64,000 bases of DNA from Colocasia esculenta (taxonomy: Eukaryota > Streptophyta > Magnoliopsida > Alismatales > Araceae). The position numbers were made by a program, and so were the translations under genes. The stretch covers positions 77,422,631-77,486,630 of the forward strand of contig CM024755.1 in assembly GCA_014218235.1 (NCBI GenBank), written 5' to 3'. Positions 20,069 to 33,038 of this stretch are shown here, piece by piece. The notes under the pieces are model-generated. The model was not told where the DNA came from and made no database searches. It saw nothing but the letters and a program-made list of their open reading frames with translations. Each line of letters starts with the position of its first letter. Position 1 is the first letter of the stretch.

Positions 20069-22991
20069 TGTAGCAACCTGAATTTTTTAAAAAATAAAAT
20101 TTAATAATATCAAAAAATTCAAGTAAATTGGAAAATCAAAGAAAAGAGAATTAATTAAAATCCATTAAACGAAAAGAAGTAATGGGCTTATTTAAATGGA
20201 CCCTTTAAATATTATTGGGCCAAAATAGGGATTTTTAAAAGAAGGATAATAAGAAAATACTCTAAATTTGTAACTTAAATATTACCTAAATAGAAAAAAA
20301 GGTATTAAAGTATTAAAATAAGTAATATGGGTTGGAAGTGGATTCCTAGCCCTACCCCAATTGCTTGGCCGCGAATTTAGATCCCATCTTAACCCAATTA
20401 GGAGTTGGAAAGCTTGGAAGGAGGATAGAAATAGGAAATCTTGGAATTTAATAAGAATTAGAGTTCTATTAGGAAATAGAAACCCAGTAAGCATAAATAC
20501 TCTCAAAACTCTCCATGGTCGGCCCTAACATGTTGCTGGGGCTTGTTGGACGAGGAGAGGAGGCTAAGGAGGAGAGGAATTTGTGGGGAGAAGGCTGGAC
20601 CAAGCTTCAACCCGAGTTGTTCAAGTTCTAACCCTAGAAGATCAAATGAGTCGAAGGTAGGCATTCTCATGAGCAAAAATTATAAAAATTCGCTTGTAGA
20701 TTGTTCCAACCATCAGGAACAAAAGTCCTCTGTTTCATAATTTTCCATCGAGCCAATATTTTCTTCTTGATTTTTGAAGTTCTGCACTCGTCATGACCCC
20801 GACCCTTCATCTAAATTCTAGAACTCCATGCATACTCGACCCCATGCCATGATATTTTAACTGGAGATACTGTTAGATGTTAGACATTGTTTTCCCCTGA
20901 AAGCCCTAAATTTAATCCATCCTACTGCTCGAATTAATTATTGCATCTCAACTATACATTGTTCCATGTTCTACGTGAATAAACCTATTTGAAGCATGTC
21001 GAAACCATGTCTGTTTTCAAATTCCTATTTACTGTAAGTACTCTCGCATGTCTAGATCAGTTTGCAAGTGATTTCGTAATTTTTCATCGATTGTACATTT
21101 AGTTCTTAATTTCTGAACATCCCTATGTCAAAACAAGGCAACTTGGACAGCAATCCCATACACTGTCCTTTTCCCGCTCGGACTCAGGCGCAGGACTTGA
21201 GAACGTGACGGCCCGATAGGCCGCATTCTCAGGGCCCGTCGCGACACAGTACCTGTCACGTTATGAACGCGACAGGCCACACCATCACGATCTGGCAGCC
21301 TGCTCTGACCCACCTGTCACGACCTGTGCATGACCCTATCACGTTCTCATCTGACCCTATCGCGAGCTTACAGGGGTACGTCGCGATCTGGGGTTTTTGC
21401 ATGAAAACCCTCTATTTCTGCAAGTCTTGATTTTCTATAGAAATATCATGCTCTATTAACTCTCTTAAACACAGTAAATGAAGCTGTTAATCTGGGATAT
21501 ATTTTAATTAATTAAAATCTTTCACATGACCATTCATGTCCTTGATTTTTCATGACACATGCACACACTTTGAACCATCCATTTTGGCTTAACTTGGCAT
21601 GAAATTATCTCATAGTACATCTGGTAATGTATTTCAATTGTCATATTTTTAAATGAACTTGTCTTTGTTTCTTGCGATGTTTTGGGAATACTGTTACCGA
21701 CGCTCCACTGTTCTAGAATTCCTCTAGAACATCGGGCGTTTCTTTGTGCACACTCTCTCTTGACTTGGATGAACTCTCTGTCAGATATTCTTTCTGTCCG
21801 ACTAGTGAATCCTTGTTCAAGTCCTCCATAAGTCTCATCTGTCCATGGGTTCCCACATGGTCGACGAGCTTGTTGTACCCTAACACCTATGACACACTTT
21901 AGGGATCAGTAAGATCCATACGGCCTTAGATTGTTCTCTCTTTTAGTTTGAATCACGCCAGACCTCTGGACCTGTGCATAATATGGCCAGTGGAAGGGTA
22001 GTGAATTCCATCTAACTGCCAACACCAAATCACGTGTGTTGTGCAACTGTTACTATCGCTTGTTTAACGTTGTCTTACGAATATGTCTCTGTCTCGTCTA
22101 CTGTCTCTATACTCTCATCTGTTCACGCTCTCTCTAGACTCTTATCTATCTCGCCACTTAATCTCATCTATTTCTTGGTACTCTATTTGGCCATTAAATT
22201 GATTGTCTATGATAAAAACATGATTATGCTAGGCAACATTATAAAGGCCCGATCTGGTCCTGGGATGAGCGCCTGAAAGGCTATAACTTACAGGGTTTTA
22301 ATGATCAGGGTGATTGGCATACACCTAACACATGAACACACAAGATTTAATCTATGACAATCAATCAATCAGTCAATTATTATTTACTTGAACTCATGGT
22401 TGAAAGAATATCGACCAACACTTGCTATCGTGACTAGTGCACTGTTGTGTAACTTGTTATCTTGTTATACGGCCAATCCGTTATCATACTTGTTGGGCTA
22501 TACTCTCATGTTTTGTGCTATTGTTCCTCGTCATCGTTTACCATTACTCTCTATACTGTTCTCGTTACTCTCTCTAGTTATCCTGCTTGATAATTCATTA
22601 ATCACTTTAAGCATGCTTGTTTACATGAGATTTAAGTCCTACTGAGCGTTATTGCTCACCCTTCGTTATTTGTTACGTATTCTCAGGTGAGACCGAGGAT
22701 GACACTTACACTCAAGAGGACGGGAACGACCACGAGTGAAGTCATGAGTACCGTAGTGTCCTAGTATTATGATAGAGTTCGAGTTTAGCTCTTTTGCTTT
22801 ATTCCAGTGTAATTGGGCCCTATAGAATGGCTCTAACATTAGTAGTTGTAACTAGACATTCGAAAAGTTATTAATAAGATGCAATTACTTTAGTATTTAT
22901 TCTTGTTCAATGGTTTGATGTCTAGTACTCGCTCTGTACCCGTTTACTTGCAACTGCCTCACGTTCCGATATTCCGCGTCAGGGCGTGACA
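20069..22991 (+). repeat. 5' LTR of the Tekay-type element, 2923 bp
   Basis: The LTR starts TGTAGCAACC and ends GGGCGTGACA, directly followed by the primer site region. A TATA-like CATAAATA is at 20492-20499 (47529-47536 in the other copy). The segment 21185-21390 is rich in GTCGCGAC/CGCGAC motifs. There is no coding content. Confidence 0.9.
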
Positions 22992-22997
22992 GTTTTG

Positions 22998-23009
22998 TGG
23001 TATCAAAGC
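22998..23009 (+). other. Primer binding site of the Tekay-type element
   Basis: TGGTATCAAAGC lies six bases after the LTR end. It matches the initiator-methionine tRNA primer site (TGGTATCAGAGC) with one mismatch. Confidence 0.75.
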
Positions 23010-23199
23010 CTAAGTTATTCTTAAGTATAGGATGATCTAGGTTTGACCTGTCTTGACTTAGAATTTCATTCCATGCCTATGTGAGAGATGGGTAGAACCT
23101 TGGGTAATAAGTTAAAATAAGCTCACACACGCACCAACTTAGTGCAATCACGATATCTTACATTAAATTTCTCTTTTTGAATAAACTTAAACCAAAGCA

Positions 23200-24125
23200 A
23201 TGGCAGCGGAGTGTGCACAACTCCGTGACATGCAACAAACTATCCAACAGCTCACTCAAGCACTACTTCAGGCTGCTGGAGCTCGTGGAAACCAAGGAGC
23301 TGGAGATCTGCATAGGAATTTTCGCAACTTGAACCCGACTCGTTTTAGTGGAACTACCGTTCCCGATGAGGCAGAAAACTAGATGAAGGAGATAAAATGC
23401 ATCTTCTGCGTCATGCAATGCGCGGATGGTGATAAATTATTACTGGCAACTTTTCAATTAGAAAGAGACGTACGTGTGTGGTGGGAGTCCGTGGAGGCCA
23501 CCAGGGCCGATATACAGTTCACCTGGGCAAAATTCAAGGAGCACTTTAACTCCAAATACTTCTATGAAGGAATCTAGGAGAGGAAGGCCTCTAAATTTGC
23601 TGCACTGAAGCAGAGGCACCTTACTGTGCTGAGTATGAAGCGCAATTCTCCCGATTGGCACGTTATGCCAATCATCTGGTCAACACAGAGAAGATGAAGG
23701 CGAGACGATTTCTCAATGGGTTCAAACCTTCATATATTACACAACTTGCACCACTCGACATCCAGACTTATGCCGAGATGGTAAAGAAGGCACAGCTACT
23801 GGAGGATGCGACCGACCTTACCGATCGCATTAAGGGTAGACTGGTCAAGAAGGAACCAGCATTGGGTTTCTCAAGCAAGCCCACAAATGATAGGAAGCGG
23901 CCGTTCAACATCACGGGAGGGCCGAATCAAGAAAGGAAGCCCAAGATACCTACTACCCCAAACACCGAAAAGACCAAGTGTGAACATTGTGACAAACCTG
24001 GTCATACTGCTGCAGAATGCTGGAGGAAAGCAGGCGCTTGCCTACGCTGCAGAAATCTCAAGTGCCCTGTGCTGAAGGAGCAGGAGAAAGAGAAACGCCC
24101 TAATGGGCAAAAGAAGCCTACCTGA
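23200..24125 (+). pseudogene. gag: Tekay gag, with stops and a frameshift
   Basis: The frame starts MAAECAQLRDMQQ at 23200. Stops fall at 23380-23382, where a Trp is usual, and at 23575-23577. The frame then shifts at about 23610-23650, and gag continues in the frame of 23655-24125. Conserved gag pieces are FSGTTVPDEAEN, RVWWESV, FNSKYF, ARYANHLVNTEKMKARRFL and a CCHC zinc knuckle, CEHCDKPGHTAAEC, from residue 109 of the last frame. This is the nucleocapsid/capsid precursor of a chromovirus, inactive here. Confidence 0.85.
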
Positions 24126-24143
24126 CTACAAGCTGTCCAGGAA

Positions 24144-24365
24144 GTGGAGACCACCAAGGAGGGTGGAGTTATGGAAGGTACCCTACAAGTTTTCTCTCTA
24201 TCAGCATTCGTTTTATTTGATACTGGAGCAACCCATTCATTTATATCTCAAAACTTTGCTGATACGTTAAATGTTAAACCTATATCTATGGGTTGTGAAT
24301 TCTCTGTCACAACACCACTGGGAGAAAAGGAGAAACTGAACAAATATTTTCATCTGCCGATGTAA
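24144..24365 (+). pseudogene. pol: Tekay aspartic protease
   Basis: The frame follows the gag stop (24123-24125) in the same frame. The retropepsin active site FDTGATHSFIS has its Asp at residue 26 of this piece. The frame stops at 24363-24365, and a shift carries the domain into the frame of 24365, which begins with the rest of the protease (MEGYDVILGANWLS). Confidence 0.8.
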
Positions 24366-26492
24366 TGATCGGACACCATAACCTCACTGTCGACCTGGTG
24401 TGTATGCCCATGGAGGGCTATGATGTAATTTTGGGAGCCAACTGGTTGTCCACTTATGGGACAAGTGTCGACTGTAAGAAAGGGAAGGTTACTTTTAGTG
24501 ATTTCCATAAGCTGTCATTTACTGGAATCAGACATAAGAGACAGATGTCTCTAGTCTCCGCCATAAAGGCCCATAACATGATAAAGAAAGGTTGCATCGC
24601 TTTCCTTGCGACCATAATAGTTGAAAAGAAGGGTTCTAAGATAGAAGACATACACATAGTTCAAGATTACCCAGATGTGTTCCCCGAAGATCTGCCAGAG
24701 ATTCCTCCGGAACGTGATGTCAACTTCGCTATCGAGTTGATTCCTGGAGCTGCTCCGATATCACGTCAACCGTATCGGATGTCACCCGCCGAGTTAAAGG
24801 AATTGAAGGCGCAACTGATGGAGCTGATAGAGAAGGGGTTCTTCAGACCAAGTACTTCTCCATGGGGAGCACTTGTGCTATTCGTTAAGAAGAAGAATGG
24901 ATCGATGAGGCTATGCATAGACTATCGACAACTCAATCAGCTAACCATCAAGAACAAGTACCCATTGCCCCGGGTCGATGAACTTTTTGACCAAATCTCT
25001 GGAGCTCAATATTTCTCCAAGATCGACCTTCGATCTGGCTATCATCAAATGAGGATCGAGGACGATGATATTTTCAAAACGGCTTTCAAGAGTAGGTATA
25101 GACATTATGAATTCGTCGTTACGCCTTTTGGTCTAACCAATGCTCCTGTAGCCTTTATGCAACTCATGAACAGCATATACCGGCCATACCTTGATAAGTT
25201 CATGGTCGTCTTCATCGATGACATCCTCATATATTCGAAGACCAAAGAAGAATATTTGAAGATAGCACTGCAAGTCTTGCGAGACAACAAACTATACGCA
25301 AAGCTGAACAAGTGCAAATTCTGGCTCAAAGAAGTGTCCTTCTTGGGCCACGTCATCTCCAAGGACGACATCTCCATTGATCCCTCCAAAGTTGAAGCTG
25401 TACTCAAATGGGAGAGACCAACCAGCGTCACCGAGATCAGAAGCTTCTTAGGACTGGCTGGCTACTACATGTGGTTCATAAAGGACTTCTCCAAGATTGT
25501 CGTTCCTCTCACACGTTTAACACGAAAGGAGAATCCCTACTCCTGGAGTAAAGAGTGTGAGAAGAGTTTTCATACTCTAAAAGACTGTCTTACCTCAGCA
25601 CCTGTTCTCGCTCTACCCATAGAGGGAGAGGGTTTCTGTGTCTACACCGATGCCTCAGGAATTGGGCTAGGGTGTGTATTGATGCAAAAGGAGAAGGTCA
25701 TTGCCTATTCTTCAAGACAACTAAAGACGCATGAAGTCAACTACCCTATGCATGATCTAGAGTTGGCTACCGTGGTCTTCGCCTTAAAAATCTGGAGACA
25801 TTATTTATATGGAGAGCAATTCATTTTCTACTCAGACCACAAAAGCTTGAAGTATTTATTCTCCCAGAAGGAACTCAACATGAGACAGAGAAGATGGCTA
25901 GAATATCTAAAGGATTTCGACTTCAACATCCAATACCATCCAGGCAAGGGAAATGTCGTGGCTGATGGTCTGAGTAGGAAGCCGATGGCATCTGTTTCGA
26001 GCCTAGTCCTTGGCGAGATGCAACTACTAGAACAATTCGCAAGGTTAGACTTAAATATTGAACATAGGGATGATCGTGTCTTGGTTGCCAATATCAAGAT
26101 TCAATTCAATATGCTAGATGAGATCAAAGCTCAACAAGACAGCGATCCATTCTTAGTTCGTGTTAAGGAAACCTTAGCTGAAAGACCTGACTTTGCTATG
26201 ACCGAGGACGGAACGCTTGTATTTCAAGGGAGGACATGCGTCCCCGACAATGAAGAACTGAAGAGAAGGTTAATGGATGAAGCTCACAAGATGAAGTACA
26301 CAATACATCCTGGAGGTACCAAGATGTATCAAGACATGAAAAGAACATTGGTGGCCGAACATGAAAAGAGAGGTTGCCGAGCATGCCGCTCATTGCCTTA
26401 CTTGCCAACAGGTAAAGGCGGAACACATGCGCCCTGCTGGTGTACTCAGACCGCTAGATATCCCGAAATAGAAATGGGAAAGCATTGGCATG
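24365..26492 (+). pseudogene. pol: Tekay RT, RNase H and start of integrase
   Basis: One long frame holds the protease tail and RT, with the active site FIDD at residues 283-286 and CIDYRQLNQLTIKNKYPLPR near 185. RNase H follows with its first Asp at about 429 (VYTDASG) and SDHKSLKYLFSQ. After YHPGKGNVVADGLSRK the integrase N-terminus begins. At about 26355 the frame shifts, so the zinc-binding part (CLTCQQVKAEH) is read in another frame. The sequence is cut at 26492 by the Sirevirus and resumes at 40342, with GCATG duplicated. Confidence 0.9.
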
Positions 26493-28750
26493 TGTTGCCC
26501 AGTTGACGAGCCCAGAGGGGGGGTGAATGGGTCTTTAAAAATTAATCTAAGAGATACCTGTAAGTAAAAATATTCACACAAACGTTCTTCGATAGAGGTT
26601 AGTAGCTGTTAGTTTGAAAGACAATCACACAAGGAAATCAATCACACAACACAAGAATTATCCTGGTTCAGACCTCCTCTCCTTAGGAGTCCTACGTCCA
26701 GTTCCTGAGCAACAACTCAGGATTCCACTAACTAAGGTTACAGTCCCCCTATGGACACTACAACACCCAACTCAGCTGGTCTTCCTTCACACCTGAAGGG
26801 AAAGAAAAACACCCTGTATACCCCACCAGGTCTTCCTTCACAACCGAAGGGAACAATACCCTGGATACCACCAGGTCTTCCTTCACACACGAAGGGAAAC
26901 ACAATAAAGAGAGTAGAAGGAATTCAAGCCCCTAGATCAAGCTTTTAACAAGCCAAGATCTGAAGCAACTAGCACTGAGAGCAAAGACTCTAAGCTAAGC
27001 ACACTCTCAGAACTACACAAGCTCTCTCAAGATTTTCACTGCAGAGTGGAGAGCAGAGAGCAATACGGGAAGGAATGAATTTCTTGGCTCTTAGGATTCT
27101 AGCAGAAGATTTGAATCGCTTGAACGTGCATTCTCTGCTTGTCTATATGATCTTCTCTTCTGTGTTGTATTTATATCTTCTTTTGAAATTTTCCCGTTGA
27201 AGTAACCGTTGTCCCTTAGATTGGTAGTCGTTAGACTGCTTGACACTTAGAAACTTAAAAAATCTTTTATCCATTTGAGCACGCAAAGAGATAATGTCTC
27301 CTGCCGTCTGTATGGTCCAACGTTGTATGACAGAACGTCTTTAGGACCCTGCATAAATTAAATGCTAGAACAGTAGACAGCTAGGCTGTCTTTAGTTGTC
27401 AGTAAACATTGATAAGAATATTCACCAAAATAGCAATGCTAAATAGTTTCTTCTAAAAGATATTGACAGAAGATGCACTATAATGGATGATATAGTCTGC
27501 ATGCATGCAGAGGTACGTTCAGATCTCATAAATGTAGGAGTGTCAGAGAGATATAAAAGTGGACTTTGACTAGTCAACGCTTCAAGAGATAAAATAAGTG
27601 ACAAGTTGATATAAAACATGAAGTCGTTGCCTATATGACTTATGAAATCGTTATGAATACTAACAAGTCATTATAGAGAGTAAATCGTTATGAGCGCTAA
27701 AGGAATCATTGCGTAAAGCAAATCATTATGAGCGCTTAAGAAATCGTTACACAAAGTAAATTGTTATGAGCGCTTAAGAAATCGTTGCACAAAGTAAATC
27801 GTTATGAGCGCTTAAGAAATCGTTGCACAAAGCAAATCGTTATGAGCGCTTAAGAAATCGTTGCACAGAGTAAATCATTATGAGCGCTTAAGAAATCGTT
27901 GCACAAAGTAAATCGTTATGAGCGCTAAAGAAATCGTTGCGTAAAGCAAATCGTTATGAGCGCAAAAGAAATCGTTGCATAAAGCAAATCGTTATGAGTG
28001 CTAAAGAAATCGTTGAGTAAAGCAAATCGTTATGAGCGCTAAAGAAATCATTGAGTAAAGCAAATCGTTATGAGCGCTAAAGAAATCGTTGTGATTACTT
28101 AAGAAATTGTTACGACGAGCAAGTCGTTGCGAGTTCTAAAGAAATCGTTGAGTAAAGCAAATCGTTATGAGCGCTAAAGAAATCGTTGAGTAAAGCAAAT
28201 CGTTATGAGCGCTAATGAAATCGTTGTGATTACTTAAGAAATCGTTACGGCGAGCAAGTCGTTGCGAGTTCTAAAGAAATCGTTATGATTACTTAAGAAA
28301 TCATTACGGCAAGCAAGTCGTTGCGAGTTCTAAAGAAATCGTTACACCGAGCAAGTCGTTGCGAGTTCTAAAGAAATCGTTATGATTACTTAAGAAATCG
28401 TTACGGCGAGCAAGTCGTTGCGAGTTCTAAAGAAATCGTTACGATGACTTATAGAATCGTTATAGGATTGACTTGTTTGAAATAACATGACTTTCTAGTC
28501 TTACAAGGAAATCGTTAAAACACTTACGAAATCGTTGTGACTTTCAACAGAAGTCGATGTGGACTTAGAGAATTGCACTTACCTTGCTTATTGACAGAAG
28601 TATTTAGTACTTAACATATGTGCTTGATTTTCCTTGTTTATTTCCTGTGCTTAAGACTCATAGAATATGTTAGAGATTATTGATGAAGTTTTGTTAATCA
28701 CTAAAACATATGTAATTAATTAAAATTACATGGGAACAAACTGATCATCA
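26493..28750 (-). repeat. 3' LTR of the Sirevirus-type element (left side)
   Basis: The 2258-bp LTR starts TGTTGCCCAG on the plus strand and ends CTGATCATCA. It contains a short internal repeat of AGGTCTTCCTTCACA-type units at 26775-26900, the TATA box on the minus strand at 27168-27175, and the motif array at 27625-28480. Confidence 0.95.
27625..28480 (-). repeat. ACGATTT tandem array in the Sirevirus 3' LTR
   Basis: About 20 units of 36-42 bp each contain two copies of AACGATTT (AAATCGTT on the plus strand). Two subtypes alternate in blocks: one with GAGCGCTAAAG spacers, and in the distal third one with TACGGCGAGCAAGTCG spacers. The array lies in U3, upstream of the TATA box in element orientation. 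The equivalent array in the other LTR is at 39076-40052. Confidence 0.9.
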
Positions 28751-28766
28751 ATCTCCCCCTTTTTGG
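28751..28766 (-). other. Polypurine tract of the Sirevirus-type element
   Basis: On the minus strand CCAAAAAGGGGGAGAT directly abuts the 3' LTR. A second tract of the same kind (CAAAAAGGGGGAGAA) lies at about 28872-28887. Multiple polypurine tracts are known in Sireviruses. Confidence 0.8.
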
Positions 28767-28955
28767 TGATGATAAAAACTGAACAATAAGTATGGATGAA
28801 AGTTATCTAAAAACAGTCAAAATTTTATTTCTCCCTAAATGTTTTTGGAATGTATTTCAGACATGCTAATTTTCTCCCCCTTTTTGTCATTAAGCAAAAA
28901 GATAATCTGAGACAAAGAGAGAAGAGAAAGGGAAACTAAGACAAAATAAAGTATT

Positions 28956-31900
28956 TCATTCATCTTGAGGAGGTACAGGTAAATAATAAGCAGGAGACAA
29001 AAGAGAGGCAAAATGGGAGATGGTTTCCCATGCCTGTGCTTCCTGCTCTTCAAAATGAGTTTTAAAGACTCCAAAAGACAAAGAGTAGGTTGGTCCCATG
29101 GAGGAAGCCATCCTTTGAAGATGAAGATCTAAGTGCTTGTAGTGAAGATCAGCATAAGCATCCTTATCCATAGTCATCTTTAGGAAATGACGAGTCCCAA
29201 AGCTGGCACAGGTAAGAAACTGATCCATGGACACATGATAGTGATTGTGATTATCTCTGAGAGCTTTAAGAAGAGCTACATACACCTTGTACCTTTCCTC
29301 CCAAACTTTGAAGGGGTCATTTACAAGGTGAATGGAGTTCATATCCAAGAAGGTGGCTGGAGAGACAGCAGGTTTGCCTTCCCTGACTTGATCTTCATTC
29401 AGGGTGAACAGCTGCTAAGCAGACAAAGGGTAGAACTTGGACCATTCTGAGGATGTCAGCCTTTCACATTCAGACAGGATTGGGGCTAGAACTTCAGCAC
29501 TTACATGCCCTTGGTGATATTCTCTAAATAGGAATCTAGGGAATGCAACCAGACAGCCCTTCTGTACTTTGATTCTGCCCATCACTCTGGCAAAACGTTC
29601 AAAGATGATGGATCCTACAGAAGATTCCATGACTAGGAAATGAATATGAGGTAGTGCAATCTCATCTGGCACTAGGAGGGTAGCAAAATCCACCTGAACA
29701 TCTGAAGTGAGAGAGATGCCTGGACTCAGAGCTGAAATGGCCTTCTTAAATTGGCTCAGCTGAACTTTTGGAAGCTGGTGGACATATCTGAAGTTGTTGA
29801 ACAACACATAGTGTCTGACCATCTTGATCTCTTTCTGAATGAAGGGTGCCCAAATTTCTCTATGATAAATTCAAAACCACTCTGATAAGGTCAGGGAGTG
29901 GTCCCTTGGAGGGAATCTGGCAGATTTGGCAAGAATATATCTTTTGAAGAGATCTTGGTGGCCTTTGCCCCACTGCTCTTCGGTTTTGGAGTGGGCGATA
30001 GAGAAGATTTTGGATTTTTTGGATTTGGAAAGAGAAGTGAAGGGTAAAATGGTGTTTAAATGATCTGTTAGATTGAGGAATGGAAGGTTAATGATGGTAG
30101 TAAGAACAACCTTTGAGAGATATTCTCTATACAATGGTTTATTTTTGTTGTCCACTGTGAGGGAAAACCACAAAGGAGGGTATTTAGACTCAGATGAAAT
30201 GGAGGAGGTAGAAGAAATTTTCCTCTTCTTAGGTGCATGACTGGAAGGGTCTGCCCTATGGATGTGCTCCCCAACCTTCAGCACAGACCTGAGAATTCCT
30301 TCCTCAAACTCATCCTTTATTTTTTCTATAAAGGGAGAGTCAAGTTGAGCTGTCTCAGGGATTATAGTGATGAAAGAGGGTGCAGGAGAAGGATGAAGAA
30401 ATGAACGAGAAGTAGTGGGAATGTTATCAACTGGTCCATGGGAGGGACCAGAGGAGGAGGAGGAGGCTCCAGTAGAGGATGCTGGAGGCACCTCAAAACT
30501 CGGTGGAGGTGGAAGTATGTGAGTAGAAGATGCAGGAGATGAGGTGGATTGAGAAGGAAATGGTGTTGGAGAAGAGATGGGTCTGGATTGAGGCTTTTTG
30601 AATGGCTGAGGAGTAGGGGGTGCTGTAGAAGATGATGGAGGAGATGGAGGAGCTAGTGTGAGAGAAGGAGGAGAAGGAGTTGGTGGCTTAGGTGCCAAGA
30701 CCTCTTCTTCAACCTCTGTCTGCACAAATCCACTCTCTAATGGCCCTGATGGCCCTAACACTTGCACTGATGGCCCTGGAGGCCCTTCAACCTGCTCAGC
30801 TGGCCCAGATGACCCTTGCACATTTACTTCTACCTCTGCTGCTGCTGGTGCTGGCCCTGATGGCCCTGACTCTTGAGCTGACGGCCCTGATGGCTCAGAC
30901 TCAGGAACTTGGGCTGCAGGAGGTGGAGGAGGAGCTTGGGCTCCAACCACCTTCAGGATTTCACACAGCATATTCTTCATGCTGCCCATTTCTTTGTTGA
31001 ACCACTTCATGGCATTCCTGATGTTGGAAATTTCCTTTGAAGCTGAAGCTTGGCTCATGAAGATGGAGGATACATCAGATTGAAGAGAACATAGAATAGT
31101 TCCTTGGGCATCAAGTCTCTCAATCACAGGCTTCAAATTTATCACAATCTTCTGCCTCATTAGCCTTTCATGTGGAGAATCTGATAAGAGTGATACTTCG
31201 GGCTCCACTTCATTCCCTTTCTGCCTAGCCTCTGAAGCTGGAGGAGGCTGATCATCATCAGAATCAGAGGAGCTGGCTGTCTCCCCATCTCTAGGATCAA
31301 AAACAGGAGGATTGACATGTCCCTCCCCCTGAGTAGGAACATCCTCTTCCATTGGCTCTTGCTCCCCCTGAATGGGAGCATCTTCTTCTAAAATAATATT
31401 AATAGGAGCATCTGATTGCTCCTCCTGAACTGGTATTGCAAGAGATTCTTCAATGTGGCCAGATGCCACAGCTTCTTCTTCTGCCATTCCACCAGTCTCT
31501 GACGTGACTGGGGTGGTGAGAACAGAGTCCACTACCTCTCTTAGGATAGAGGTAACAATGGAGGTGGACAAAGTGTCTGCAGCACCTACCACTGCTCCTC
31601 CTACTGGAGTTTCTGGAGGGTGAGATTCAATTACTAAAGGGGGTGACCCTTCTTGCTCTGCAGCTCTTGTTTCTGCTGCTACTGATTCTGCTGGTACTGC
31701 TGGAGGTTCTGCTAATTCAGGTGGCTCAATTTTTATTCTTGGTTTTGCTACTGCTTGATCCGCTGCTAGTTGTTCTGCTGCTGGTTCTGCTGCTTCTTCC
31801 TGAACATCTACTATGATGGCCTCTCCCTCTGCTACTGAGGTCTTAGACCAGACATCATTGATCACTGAGAAACCACTCTTCCTTAGATTTATGGACCTAA

Positions 31901-32704
31901 TTGATTGGCCCATTTTCTCAACTACAGCTCTGGTCAGATCAATACCAAAATGCCTGAAAACTTTGGTAAGCAGATGAGCATAAGGCAAAGAGACATTGAG
32001 CTTGCTCTTTGTATCCCAAATTTGATCACGGGCAAATCTCATTCTCTCAATCATCACTGCGGCCATATTGATGTCCTTGTTATGTATGGCCCAGAACATC
32101 ATATCTGAGTCTGCCTTGGTACAGGTGGAGAAAGTTGCGCTTCTTGGAACCAAAATCTGACAGACTATGAAATGGAGGAGGCGGTTGAAAGCATTTAGTT
32201 GGTTAATGTCTAATTTACCATCTTTCAATCTGAATCCCGGTCCTACAATACCAAGACCTTTAACTTAGGCGTCCACGGTGTGAACCCCACTGTGCCCGGA
32301 TGTCTTTACTCCAAATAACGAGTGTAACAACTCATGATCTATCTTGATCTGGGTTCCCTTGATAGATGAAATTAGGGACCCGTCTTCCTCTGTTCTCAGA
32401 CAAACATAAAAAGCCTTTACAAGATCCGGATAACTTACCTCGGAGAGGGTGGTGATTCCCATCCACTGCATTCTGTTCATTGCTTCAATTACACTGGCAT
32501 GCCATTTTTCTCTAGATCTGCTATATCCACTGCCTTATTTCCACAGACTTTAGTCTTCACAAAAGTAAACCTTTCCTGCTGCTCAGGAGCAAGAAACTCG
32601 GCGTTGTAGCCACCCAAACTCCCGGAAACGGTGGATGCGGCCATGGAATTTGTTGAGGAGTTTTTCTGGAGGGTTGAGAAGGAAGGAGGAGTGAAAGCCC
32701 TCAA
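28956..32704 (-). pseudogene. Env-like ORF of the Sirevirus-type element, broken
   Basis: Five open pieces line up on the minus strand: 32704-32489, 32480-32265, 32228-29871 (785 codons), 29822-29415 and 29348-28956. The last four share one frame and are separated by single stops. A one-base change near 32490 separates the first. The N-terminal third is a domain annotated in plants as putative plant transposon protein (LLHSLFGVKTSG, NAFNRLLHFIVCQILVP, YAHLLTKVFRHFGIDL). The middle, from about 31800 to 30350, is Glu-, Pro- and Ser-rich with Gly-Pro-Ser-Gly-Pro repeats. The C-terminal part is globular. I see no convincing signal peptide, and the envelope role proposed for such ORFs is unproven. 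Confidence 0.75.
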
Positions 32705-33038
32705 GAAATTTTGCAGGAGGATTAGAGAAGCTTCAAACTTAGCAGAGAGTCGATGTCAAAATTGCTAGGGCATCGGCTCAAGCAACCAGATGAAAGGGGG
32801 AAAAGGTAGAAGATGGGATACGAATCGTTCTCTCATCGATTTTATGAATAAATAAATGCGCTGGGGAAAGTGAGGCGCCAAAAGGCGGTAGAAAGCGACA
32901 AACAAGTTTGACTATTCAAACCGACTGCAATAAAAGAGCGACCAGGAGGGATAATATTGCTATTTTTGCTTAAAACCATGGAGAGAAAAATTGTTTAAGT
33001 CTGAAAAATTTATATGCCAGTTTTCAACAAAACTCTTT

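Noticed and set aside
27625..28480. Possible satellite DNA independent of the Sirevirus
   Set aside because: The same array with the same block order occurs at the same place in the other LTR of the element, so it is an LTR component.
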